From positions 62,001-126,000 of the forward strand of contig CAJUKE010000001.1 of assembly GCA_910587075.1 (NCBI GenBank): 64,000 nucleotides of DNA, written 5' to 3'. The notes beneath the pieces were generated by a model, which was not told the DNA's origin, made no database searches, and saw only the letters and a list, made by a program, of their open reading frames with translations. This stretch comes from an uncultured Muribaculaceae bacterium. Its GTDB lineage: Bacteria; Bacteroidota; Bacteroidia; Bacteroidales; Muribaculaceae. Within the stretch, counting starts at the first letter, position 1; the number at the start of each line of letters is the position of its first letter. Positions 52,760-60,947 of this stretch are shown piece by piece. The position numbers were made by a program, and so were the translations under genes.

Positions 52760-52767
52760 CAAATTTA
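52760..52767 (-). promoter_or_regulatory. -7 element of the small TPR gene and tilS
   Basis: TAAATTTG on the minus strand matches TAnnTTTG exactly, 22 bases before the ATG at 52738. Because it faces the plus-strand -7 element at 52746-52753, the two polymerases would compete. Confidence 0.5.
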
Positions 52768-52784
52768 GTAAAACATCCGCACTT

Positions 52785-54041
52785 ATGCGCCGAATATTTC
52801 TTATTTCTATACTGATAACAATCGCCGGGCGGCTTTGTGCGGCCGACCCGACGCAAACCTCCTACCCCGCCGGCGACTGCCTGGGAACCGCCAAGCCGTA
52901 CCCCGTGCCGGAGCATCTTATAGAGACCCCCGACTCGCTGACACCCGTGTTCATAAACCACGTCGGGCGCCACGGCGCGCGCTTCCCGTCGTCGTCCACC
53001 CCGGTTGAGAAACTGCTGCGCCACCTCCATTCGGCCGACTCCGCCGGGCAGCTCACCCCCCTGGGGCGCTCGGTGCTTGAAGCGGTAGGCATGGTGGCCG
53101 AGGCATCGCACAACCGCTGGGGCGCGCTCGACTCGCTCGGCATGGCCGAGCAGCGCGGCATCGCCTCCCGTATGTTCCGCACCTTCCCCACCCTCTTCCG
53201 CGACCAGACCGTAAGCGCCCTCAGCTCCTACGCCCCGCGCTGCGTGATGTCGATGTATGAATTCACCCACCAGCTCGACCGCCTCAACAACCATGTCGAG
53301 ATCATAACCACCGCCGGGCGGCAGAACTCCCCCCTTATGCGCCCCTTCGATCTCGACAAGGCATATATAGAATGGCGCGCCGAGAAAGCCTGGGAGCAGC
53401 CCTACGATATGCTCTACGAGACCGCCGTGCCTACGGCTCCCGCCCGACGCTTCATCAACGACCCCGCCATGAGCTCCAAGAAGGCCCAGGAAATATCGCT
53501 GCTCTGTTTCACGGTGCTCCGCGGCATCCCCGCCATGGGCCGCGCCATCGACCTGGGCAAATTCTTCACGCTTGAGGAGATGAACTCGATGTGGAGCGTC
53601 GAAAACCTGCGCCACTACCTCCGCTACTCGGCGACCACGCTTTCCACCCTCCCCGCCGAACTTGCCTCCCATCTGGTGCTCGACCTCATTTCGACCACCG
53701 ACGCCGCGGCTGCCGGTGAGAGCCCCGCAGCGGTGATGCTCCGCTTCGGCCATGCCGAGACCCTCATGCCGCTGCTGTCGCTGCTGCGCCTCCGCGGCTG
53801 CTACTACATGACCAACTACTTCGACACCGTCGGCCTCCACTGGAAAGGGTTCGACATAGTGCCGATGGCGGCCAACCTGCGCATGGTGCTCTTCCGCTCG
53901 AAGAAGGGCGCGCTCTATGTGCGCTTCGACCTCAACGAGCGCCCGATACCTCTGCTCCCCAACAGCGACTCGGTCTACACCCCGTGGCCCGTGGCCCGCG
54001 ACTTCATGACGCGGTGCATACCGCTTCACCTCCAGCCCTGA
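52785..54041 (+). CDS. Histidine phosphatase, MINPP/phytase-like
   Basis: The 418-residue secreted protein (signal peptide about 1-20) has the phosphohistidine motif RHGARFP at 62-68 and the distal HAE at about 323-325 (FGHAETLMP). HAE, where classic phytases have HD, marks multiple inositol polyphosphate phosphatases, which are known from gut Bacteroides. It may release phosphate from dietary phytate in the periplasm or outer-membrane vesicles. The last 38 bases overlap the convergent gene at 54004. Confidence 0.87.
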   Translation: MRRIFLISILITIAGRLCAADPTQTSYPAGDCLGTAKPYPVPEHLIETPDSLTPVFINHVGRHGARFPSSSTPVEKLLRHLHSADSAGQLTPLGRSVLEAVGMVAEASHNRWGALDSLGMAEQRGIASRMFRTFPTLFRDQTVSALSSYAPRCVMSMYEFTHQLDRLNNHVEIITTAGRQNSPLMRPFDLDKAYIEWRAEKAWEQPYDMLYETAVPTAPARRFINDPAMSSKKAQEISLLCFTVLRGIPAMGRAIDLGKFFTLEEMNSMWSVENLRHYLRYSATTLSTLPAELASHLVLDLISTTDAAAAGESPAAVMLRFGHAETLMPLLSLLRLRGCYYMTNYFDTVGLHWKGFDIVPMAANLRMVLFRSKKGALYVRFDLNERPIPLLPNSDSVYTPWPVARDFMTRCIPLHLQP

Positions 54042-54387
54042 ACGGGAGGCGCGTCTCCATACGCCCGAGCATCACCACCCTGCGAGCCGAGGTGCCCTGG
54101 GTGCGGTTGCGGATGCGGAGCGTCACCAGACCGCCGACACTCTTCAACGCCGCCGCGGCGGCACGCATAAGCTCCGAGAGGTCCGACATCCCGGTGAACC
54201 CTACCGTGGCCACGAGCCGCCCACCCTTCACGGCGCTCACAAGCACAGAGTCCTCCGGGCCAACGGCGAATGCCGCTGAGTCGCCCGAGGTCACATCGGT
54301 GCGGCGCTCCCCGCCGCTGACGGGCGTCGCGGAAGCCTGCTCGAACAAAGAGGGGAAATTAGCCGGAAATGCGCGTAAAGTCTTCAT
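54004..54387 (-). CDS. Conserved-looking small protein, function unknown
   Basis: I start it at ATG 54387 (127 residues), preceded by AGGAG-like CTCTCCTGTT. The sequence alternates strand and helix (SVLVSAVKGGRLVATVGFTG, DLSELMRAAAAALKSVG, LVTLRIRNRTQG), without signal or membrane segment. A near-consensus -7 element (TAACTTCG) is at 54422-54415. Its 3' end overlaps the convergent phosphatase gene by 38 bases. It is divergent from pheS. The function is unknown. Confidence 0.62.
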   Translation of the reverse strand: MKTLRAFPANFPSLFEQASATPVSGGERRTDVTSGDSAAFAVGPEDSVLVSAVKGGRLVATVGFTGMSDLSELMRAAAAALKSVGGLVTLRIRNRTQGTSARRVVMLGRMETRLPFRAGGEAVCTAS

Positions 54388-54513
54388 AACAGGAGAGTTT
54401 TTAAGTTTATACCGCGAAGTTAGGCCCCGGCTGGGCAATAATATTTCCCACCACCTTTAAAATACCCTAAATCCCTCGGCGTGCGCCACCCTTTACCGTT
54501 TTTTGACAAGAGG

Positions 54514-54545
54514 TTGCCGTTTTTGGAGGTTTTTTCGTAAATTTG
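54514..54545 (+). promoter_or_regulatory. Promoter of pheS
   Basis: TTGC at 54514-54517, 20 bases, then TAAATTTG at 54538-54545 (exact). It overlaps the in-frame TTG at 54543, which therefore cannot be the start codon. Confidence 0.65.
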
Positions 54546-54569
54546 CGGTTTGAAAAACAATTCAAAGCA

Positions 54570-55589
54570 ATGCTTAACAAGATAAACGCTCTCAGGGCCG
54601 AAATCGAGGCCATCCAGGCCGCCACTCCCGAGGAAGTGGAAGCCCTCCGCATCAAATACCTCTCGAAGAAGGGCTCGGTGAGCCTGCTTATGAACGATTT
54701 CCGCTCCGTGCCCGCCGAGGAGAAGAAAGCCGTCGGTATGGCAATCAACGAGCTCAAGAACTTCGCCACCGAGAAAATCAACTCGCTCCGCGAAGCCTCC
54801 GAGGCCGGAAAGGCCAAGGCCGAGATTCCCGATATGACCCGCACCCCGGCCCCCTGGCCCCTGGGTACCCGCCACCCCCTCTCGCTGGTGCGCGACGAAA
54901 TCACCGGCATCTTCCGCCGCCTCGGCTTTAACATAGCCGAAGGGCCCGAGATCGAGGACGACTGGCATGTGTTCTCCTCGCTGAACTTCGCCGAGGACCA
55001 TCCCGCCCGCGACATGCAGGACACATTCTTCATCCAGCGCTCGCCCGACGTGCTGCTCCGCACCCACACCTCTTCCGTGCAGTCGCGCGTGATGGAGCAC
55101 ACCCAGCCCCCCATCCGCATCATATGCCCGGGACGCGTTTACCGCAACGAGGCAATCTCGGCCCGCGCCCACTGCTTCTTCCACCAGGTCGAGGCCCTCT
55201 ACGTCGACAAGAACGTATCCTTCGCCGACCTCAAGCAGACACTCCTCTACTTCGCCCGCGAGATGTTCGGCCCCGAAACCAAGATACGCCTCCGCCCCAG
55301 CTACTTCCCCTTCACCGAGCCCTCGGCCGAGATGGACATCTCCTGCAACCTCTGCGGCGGCAAGGGGTGCGGCTTCTGCAAAGGCACCGGCTGGGTCGAG
55401 ATTCTCGGCTGCGGCATGGTGGACCCCAACGTGCTCGACGCCTGCGGCATAGACTCGAAGGAATACTCCGGTTTCGCCCTCGGCATGGGTGTCGAGCGCA
55501 TCACCAACCTGAAATACCGCGTCAACGACCTGCGCCTCTTCTCGGAGAACGACGTGCGCTTCCTCCGCGAATTCGAAGGCGCCCACTGA
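54570..55589 (+). CDS. pheS: Phenylalanyl-tRNA synthetase alpha subunit
   Basis: The start is ATG 54570 (339 residues). Class II motifs are clear: PGRVYRNEAISARAH in motif 2, FHQVEALYVD, and GFALGMGVERI in motif 3. A Cys-rich insert (CNLCGGKGCGFC) before GCGMVDPNV is usual in this lineage. The enzyme charges tRNA-Phe together with PheT, whose gene is not in the window. nth follows after 10 bases, so the two share a transcript. Confidence 0.95.
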   Translation: MLNKINALRAEIEAIQAATPEEVEALRIKYLSKKGSVSLLMNDFRSVPAEEKKAVGMAINELKNFATEKINSLREASEAGKAKAEIPDMTRTPAPWPLGTRHPLSLVRDEITGIFRRLGFNIAEGPEIEDDWHVFSSLNFAEDHPARDMQDTFFIQRSPDVLLRTHTSSVQSRVMEHTQPPIRIICPGRVYRNEAISARAHCFFHQVEALYVDKNVSFADLKQTLLYFAREMFGPETKIRLRPSYFPFTEPSAEMDISCNLCGGKGCGFCKGTGWVEILGCGMVDPNVLDACGIDSKEYSGFALGMGVERITNLKYRVNDLRLFSENDVRFLREFEGAH

Positions 55590-55599
55590 TTACGGCCCG

Positions 55600-56241
55600 A
55601 TGACAACAAAGGAACGATACCGCCGCGTGCTCGAATGGTTCGCGGCGGAAATGCCCTCGCCCCAGACCGAGCTACACTACGACACACCCTTCCACCTCTT
55701 GGTGGCGGTGATACTCTCCGCCCAGTGCACCGACAAGCGGGTCAACATCGTCACCCCGCCCCTGTTCGAGGCATACCCCACCCCGGAGTCGATGGCCCGC
55801 GCCACCGAGGAGGAGCTATTCCCCTACATCCGCTCGGTATCCTACCCCAACAATAAGACGAAGTCGCTCCTCGGGGCGGCCCGCGTGCTGGTCGAGGAGT
55901 TCGGCGGCGAGGTTCCCGACAACATCGACGACCTCCTCCGCATCCCCGGTGTCGGGCGCAAGACGGCCAACGTGATGCTCGCCGTGGTGTGGAACAAGGC
56001 CGCGATGGCAGTCGACACCCATGTGTTCCGCGTCAGCGAGCGCATCGGCCTCACAACCGGCTCCCGCACCCCGCTCACCACCGAGAAGGCACTCATGGAG
56101 CACATACCCGAGGCCGACATACCCCGGGCACACCACTGGCTCATACTCCACGGGCGCTACGTCTGCAAGGCGCGCCGCCCCGACTGCCTCAACTGCGGCC
56201 TCACCGAAGTGTGCCGCTTCTACCAAAACGGCGGCAAATAG
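55600..56241 (+). CDS. nth: Endonuclease III
   Basis: It removes oxidised pyrimidines from DNA and cuts the abasic site. The 213 residues show the catalytic Lys region LSAQCTDKRVN, the helix-hairpin-helix LLRIPGVGRKTANVML, the catalytic Asp in VDTHVFRV, and a C-terminal 4Fe-4S motif C-x6-C-x2-C-x5-C ending at CRFYQ. It lies between pheS and a TRIC-family gene on the same strand. Confidence 0.95.
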   Translation: MTTKERYRRVLEWFAAEMPSPQTELHYDTPFHLLVAVILSAQCTDKRVNIVTPPLFEAYPTPESMARATEEELFPYIRSVSYPNNKTKSLLGAARVLVEEFGGEVPDNIDDLLRIPGVGRKTANVMLAVVWNKAAMAVDTHVFRVSERIGLTTGSRTPLTTEKALMEHIPEADIPRAHHWLILHGRYVCKARRPDCLNCGLTEVCRFYQNGGK

Positions 56242-56286
56242 CCCCGCTCCACAAGCGAGTTTGTTAAAGGACAACTCCAAGCCACA

Positions 56287-56922
56287 ATGGATTCCACATT
56301 CCTATATATAATAGAGATTATCGGCACCGTGGCCTTCGCCATAAGCGGCATCCGCCTCGCGGCGTTCCGCGACTTCGACTGGTTCGGCGCCTACACCGTG
56401 GGGCTCGTCACCGCCATCGGCGGCGGAACACTGCGCGACGTGCTCCTCGACATACCCCCATTTTGGATGCAGACGTGGGTGTACCTCGCCGTCACCGCCG
56501 CCGCCCTCCTGTTCGTGATTCTGTTCCGCAAGATGCTCGTCAGCAACAACAGGATGCTCTTCCTGTTCGATACCCTGGGGCTGGCGCTCTTCGTGGTCAT
56601 AGGTATCCAGAAGTCGCTCGCCGCCGACTACCCCATGTGGGTGGCCATAGTGATGGGCGTGATTACCGGCTCCTTCGGCGGGGTGCTCCGCGACATACTG
56701 ATCAACGTGCAGCCCCTCTTCTTCCGCAAGGACATCTACGCGACCGCCTGCATAGCCGGGGGAGTGGTTTACTGGGCAGCGAGCGCCTTGGGCGCGACCC
56801 CCACCGCCTGCCAGGCCCTCTGCGGCGCCACCATAATAATATTGCGCACCTGCGCCCTGAAGTGGGACTGGTCGCTCCCGGTGCTCCACTACGACCCCAA
56901 CCCACAGGACAACGACCAATGA
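56287..56922 (+). CDS. TRIC/UPF0126 family membrane channel
   Basis: The 211 residues are seven hydrophobic helices in two repeats, each with the family motif GG-x-LRD (GGGTLRDVLLD near 42 and GGVLRDILI near 135). Bacterial members form trimeric cation channels. Its stop overlaps the ATG of the GtrA gene by four bases, so they are coupled. Confidence 0.88.
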   Translation: MDSTFLYIIEIIGTVAFAISGIRLAAFRDFDWFGAYTVGLVTAIGGGTLRDVLLDIPPFWMQTWVYLAVTAAALLFVILFRKMLVSNNRMLFLFDTLGLALFVVIGIQKSLAADYPMWVAIVMGVITGSFGGVLRDILINVQPLFFRKDIYATACIAGGVVYWAASALGATPTACQALCGATIIILRTCALKWDWSLPVLHYDPNPQDNDQ

Positions 56923-57353
56923 CCGACTCCAGGGCCGAAACAATCCGCTTCGCCAAGTTCCTCGTCGTCGGCGTGCTCAACACGCTGGTGACCCTCGCGG
57001 TCATATACATACTGCACGCCCTGGCCGGATGCGGCGAGATGCTTTCCAACTTCATCGGCTACGTCGCCGGGCTGGTCAACTCCTTCCTCTGGAACCGCCA
57101 ATGGGTGTTCCGCTCACACGGCCGCGCCTGGGCCGAGGCCGCGAGGTTCGCCGCGGGCTTCGCCCTCTGCTACGGCCTCCAGGCCGCCTTCCTCTGGGGC
57201 ACCACCCGCTACTCCCCCGTCGCGGGCTTCGAGGGGGAGCTGTTCGGCACGCGGATCGACGGTTACGCCATCGCCACGATTCTCGGCATGGGAGTATACA
57301 CTGCCGCCAATTTCGCCTACAACCGCCTGGTCACTTTCCGGGAAACCGTGTAG
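56919..57353 (+). CDS. GtrA family membrane protein
   Basis: I start it at ATG 56919, which overlaps the preceding stop; 144 residues. Four membrane helices and the family patterns RFAKFLVVGVLNTLV, GLVNSFLWNRQWVF and FAYNRLVTF are present. GtrA proteins may flip lipid-linked sugars; no glycosyltransferase partner is adjacent here. It ends the housekeeping run. Confidence 0.87.
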   Translation: MTDSRAETIRFAKFLVVGVLNTLVTLAVIYILHALAGCGEMLSNFIGYVAGLVNSFLWNRQWVFRSHGRAWAEAARFAAGFALCYGLQAAFLWGTTRYSPVAGFEGELFGTRIDGYAIATILGMGVYTAANFAYNRLVTFRETV

Positions 57354-57685
57354 ACGCATTGGCAACACCGCCGCGGCTCCGGCGATATGTTAAAGTTTCA
57401 TTAATCCTATTTACAAGCAGTTAACAACCTATCGGCCACTATTATCGGCTCCCAAGCCGGGAACCCAAACGTTAAAGTCGCCATTTTGCGCCCCCCGATT
57501 AGCCTCAATATCAGAATTTATTGTTACCTTTGCACGATTTCCAACCCTCCCGGCGACGGAAGGGGCGATCACAAATCCTATCGGCGTATGTTAACACGAT
57601 TTAGCGCGGAGGCGCTCGAATCAGCAAGCAACCCGTCACTGCTATTTGACCAATCTATTATCAACCATATCTAAACCATGCCTGT
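57354..57685. other. Intergenic region upstream of the SusC/D locus
   Basis: These 332 bases hold a -7 element at 57525-57532 and a predicted 147-base leader. I see no gene, attenuator peptide or clear hairpin in the leader. Confidence 0.5.
57525..57532 (+). promoter_or_regulatory. -7 element of the SusC/D operon
   Basis: TACCTTTG matches TAnnTTTG exactly. Transcription from about 57539 would leave a 147-base leader before susC, long enough for post-transcriptional control. Confidence 0.55.
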
Positions 57686-60600
57686 ATGAAATTAAGTCAG
57701 AAAACGCGCTATTTGCTCACATGGCTCTTAGCGGTAACCTTCTCACTTACTGCTTATGCTCAGGACATCACCGTTACCGGCACTGTATTGGACGAAACCG
57801 GCGAGCCCATGGTGGGCGCCACCGTCATGCAGAAAGGCTCGGGCAACGGCGTATCGACCGACATCGACGGTAATTACTCTATCAAAGTTCCGTCGAAAAG
57901 CTCACTCACCTTCTCCTACATCGGCTACGACCCCAAGACAGTGGCGGTAAACGGCCAGACCAAAATCGACGTCACCATGGACGGCTCCTCGACAATGCTT
58001 GAAGAGGTTGTGGCCATCGGTTACGGCACAGTAAAGAAGAAAGACCTCACCGGCGCCGTATCCTCAGTGACGGGTAAGGACATCGCGAAAGTCCCCGTGG
58101 CCAACGTCGCCACCGCCCTCCAGGGCAAGGCCGCCGGTCTTAACATCGTGTCGCAGAGCGGCGCCCCCGGCGCTTCGCTGAACGTCACCGTCCGCGGCGG
58201 TACATCAATCACCCAGAGCACCAAGCCTCTGTACATCGTCGACGGCTTCACCATGGACGACGCCCTCACCAACCTTGACGCCAACGACATCGAGACCATC
58301 GACGTGCTGAAGGACGCCTCCGCCACCGCCATTTACGGTGCCCGCGGCTCCAACGGTATCATCGTGATCACCACCAAGTCGGCCGCCAAGGGTAAGACCA
58401 AGGTCGACTACAACGCCTTCTTCTCCTGGGAAAAGCTCTCGCAGAAGCTCGATATGATGGACAACACCGCCGACTACGTACGCTACCAGTACGAAATGTC
58501 GGAGCTCCAGGGCAAAACCTCAATGTGGGCCAACGTTTACGACGACGGCTCGACTCCCGGCGCCGGCTTCTATGACTCCGTATACGGCAACATCGCCGAC
58601 CGCTACGGCAACGCCTACGCCCTCGACTGGCAGGACGAGGTGTTCGGTGGCACAGCATTCACTCAGAACCACAACGTCAGCGTGTCGACCGGCAACGACA
58701 AACTCCAGGCCATGGTTACCTACAACCACAACGGCCAGGACGGTCTGCTCGCCAACCACGACTACCAGCGCAACTCGCTCCGCGCCAAAATCAACGCCCA
58801 GCTCTTCCCCCACATCAAGTTTGACCTCTCCGCCTTCTTCTACAACAACGTGGTACACGGCGGCGGCTCCTACTCGGGCATGAAGAACGTGCTCCTCCAG
58901 CCCATCAACGGCGGTACCTACTTCACCCGCGACCAGCTCCTCAACACTCAGACCTACGTGGCATACCGCGGTATCGACAACACCTACGACACCGCCAACC
59001 CGCTGATCCAGAACGACGCCTCGACCTCCGAAAAGCGCTCGCGCCACTTCGACGTGAACGCCGGTGTCACCGTCGACTTCCTCAAGCACTTCACCTGGCG
59101 CACCGCCGGCAACTACTCCACCAACTGGGGCAAGTCGACCTCCTTCGCCGACGAGAACTCCACCTCCTACCTCGTTGACCCCGTCAACACCGGTATGAAC
59201 GGTAAAATCGCCAACGAAGAGGGTTACAGCTGGCATATCACCAACACCCTCACCTGGCAGCAGGCTTTCGGCAAGCACGACGTCACCGTGCTTCTCGGTC
59301 AGGAATACAGCTATTCCGAAAGCGAGAAAAACTCGATGAGCATGCGCAAGTTCCCCTTCCCCAACCACGGTCTTGACGACATCAAGAACGTAGAAGTTTA
59401 CGAGCAGGAAACCGGCCACAGCCACTCCAACATGCTCTCCTTCTTCGGCCGCGCCTCCTATAACTACGACAACCGCTACCTCGTTTCGGCCACCATGCGT
59501 GCCGACGGCTCCTCGAAGTTCGCCAAGGGGAACAAGTGGGGCTACTTCCCCTCGGTTTCCGGCGCTTGGCGTATCTCCCAGGAAAAATTCTGGCTTGACA
59601 ACAGCATCTCCAACGTCATCAACAACCTCAAGCTCCGCGTGGGCTACGGTGTGACAGGTAACAACGGCATCGGCGCCAACCTCTACACCACCCAGATGAC
59701 CATGACCTCCTACCCGATGGACAACGACGAGAACTCGCCCGCCTACGTCTTCGGAGGCACCCGCGGCAACAAGGACCTCAAGTGGGAGACCCTCCACGCC
59801 ACCAACGTCGGTATCGACCTCGGCCTCTTCAGCAACCGCGTCGACCTCTCCGTTGAATGGTACAACAACCAGATTTCCGATATGCTGTTCAACGCCGTGA
59901 TCCCCTCCTCGACCGGCTTCAAGAACCAGTACCAGAACATCGGCAAGATGCGCAACCGCGGTTGGGAAATCTCGCTGAACACCGTCAACATTGATGCCGG
60001 CGGCTTCCAGTGGACCTCCAACCTCAACCTCTCGTTCAACCGCTCGAAGGTTATCTCGCTCGCCGGCGACGAAGAGTTCCACCGCTTCAACGTGGGTGGC
60101 AACCGCTCGGGAACGCTCACCTACTACGCCCAGGTCGGCGAAGCCCTCGGCGATATGATCGGCTACAAGTACCTCGGTGTGTACACCGCTGACGACTTCG
60201 ACGAAGTGGGCGGCAAGTTCGTACCGAAGGAAGGCGTCCTCGTCGAGGATGGCAAGAACCCCCAGCCCGGCGACATCAAGTGGGACCTCTACGAAAAGGA
60301 CGGCAAGCTCCAGCGCAAGCTCCAGAAGATCGGTAACGGCACCCCGCTCTGCACCGGTGGTTTCAACAACACCTTCACCTACAAAGGCTTCGACCTCAGC
60401 ATCTTCCTGAAGTTCTCCATCGGCAACGACATCTACAACGCGACCAAGCACTCCATGTCGCCCTACGCCATGTTCCAGAACACCCCCGCCGAGTTCGGCA
60501 GCTACTACCGCCTGATCGACCCGCTGACCGGCCGCATGGCCGCCAGCCTTGACCGCATCCGCGAGCTCAACGCCAACAACTCCGACTACACCTGGGGCCT

Positions 60601-60904
60601 GACCTCGACCAACAGCGAGTACATCACCGACGCCAACTCCTACTATGTTGAGGACGGCTCGTACCTCCGCATCGGTCAGATCACCTTCGGCTACACCTTC
60701 CCCACCAAGTGGCTCAAGAAGGCATACATCTCTAACCTGCGTCTGTACTTCACCTGCAACAACGTCGCAACCTGGACCAAGTACTCGGGCTACAACCCCG
60801 ATACCTCCTCGGCCAACGACAACGTGATCTGTACCCCCGGCTACGACAGCTCCGCCTACCCCCTGTCGCGAAGCTATGTACTGGGTCTGAACCTCTCCTT
60901 CTAA
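57686..60904 (+). CDS. SusC-like TonB-dependent receptor
   Basis: The 1072-residue outer-membrane transporter has a signal peptide (about 1-25), a carboxypeptidase-regulatory-like domain (about 28-105: GTVLDETGEPMVGATV), the SusC signature YGTVKKKDLTGAVSSV near 115-130 and a plug with VRGGTSITQSTKPLYIVDG split near 170-190. A large barrel ends at LGLNLSF, with the expected terminal Phe. Together with the SusD partner it imports a glycan or other oligomer. The substrate cannot be read from sequence and no enzyme genes are adjacent before the window ends. Confidence 0.96.
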   Translation: MKLSQKTRYLLTWLLAVTFSLTAYAQDITVTGTVLDETGEPMVGATVMQKGSGNGVSTDIDGNYSIKVPSKSSLTFSYIGYDPKTVAVNGQTKIDVTMDGSSTMLEEVVAIGYGTVKKKDLTGAVSSVTGKDIAKVPVANVATALQGKAAGLNIVSQSGAPGASLNVTVRGGTSITQSTKPLYIVDGFTMDDALTNLDANDIETIDVLKDASATAIYGARGSNGIIVITTKSAAKGKTKVDYNAFFSWEKLSQKLDMMDNTADYVRYQYEMSELQGKTSMWANVYDDGSTPGAGFYDSVYGNIADRYGNAYALDWQDEVFGGTAFTQNHNVSVSTGNDKLQAMVTYNHNGQDGLLANHDYQRNSLRAKINAQLFPHIKFDLSAFFYNNVVHGGGSYSGMKNVLLQPINGGTYFTRDQLLNTQTYVAYRGIDNTYDTANPLIQNDASTSEKRSRHFDVNAGVTVDFLKHFTWRTAGNYSTNWGKSTSFADENSTSYLVDPVNTGMNGKIANEEGYSWHITNTLTWQQAFGKHDVTVLLGQEYSYSESEKNSMSMRKFPFPNHGLDDIKNVEVYEQETGHSHSNMLSFFGRASYNYDNRYLVSATMRADGSSKFAKGNKWGYFPSVSGAWRISQEKFWLDNSISNVINNLKLRVGYGVTGNNGIGANLYTTQMTMTSYPMDNDENSPAYVFGGTRGNKDLKWETLHATNVGIDLGLFSNRVDLSVEWYNNQISDMLFNAVIPSSTGFKNQYQNIGKMRNRGWEISLNTVNIDAGGFQWTSNLNLSFNRSKVISLAGDEEFHRFNVGGNRSGTLTYYAQVGEALGDMIGYKYLGVYTADDFDEVGGKFVPKEGVLVEDGKNPQPGDIKWDLYEKDGKLQRKLQKIGNGTPLCTGGFNNTFTYKGFDLSIFLKFSIGNDIYNATKHSMSPYAMFQNTPAEFGSYYRLIDPLTGRMAASLDRIRELNANNSDYTWGLTSTNSEYITDANSYYVEDGSYLRIGQITFGYTFPTKWLKKAYISNLRLYFTCNNVATWTKYSGYNPDTSSANDNVICTPGYDSSAYPLSRSYVLGLNLSF

Positions 60905-60947
60905 ACGACGCGAAAACCAAGGTTAACACAACTTGAAATCTAACGAA

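Noticed and set aside
58520..60451. Long minus-strand open frame (643 codons) opposite susC
   Set aside because: It mirrors the SusC codons, gives Val/Glu/Gly-rich sequence without motifs, and lacks a start signal.
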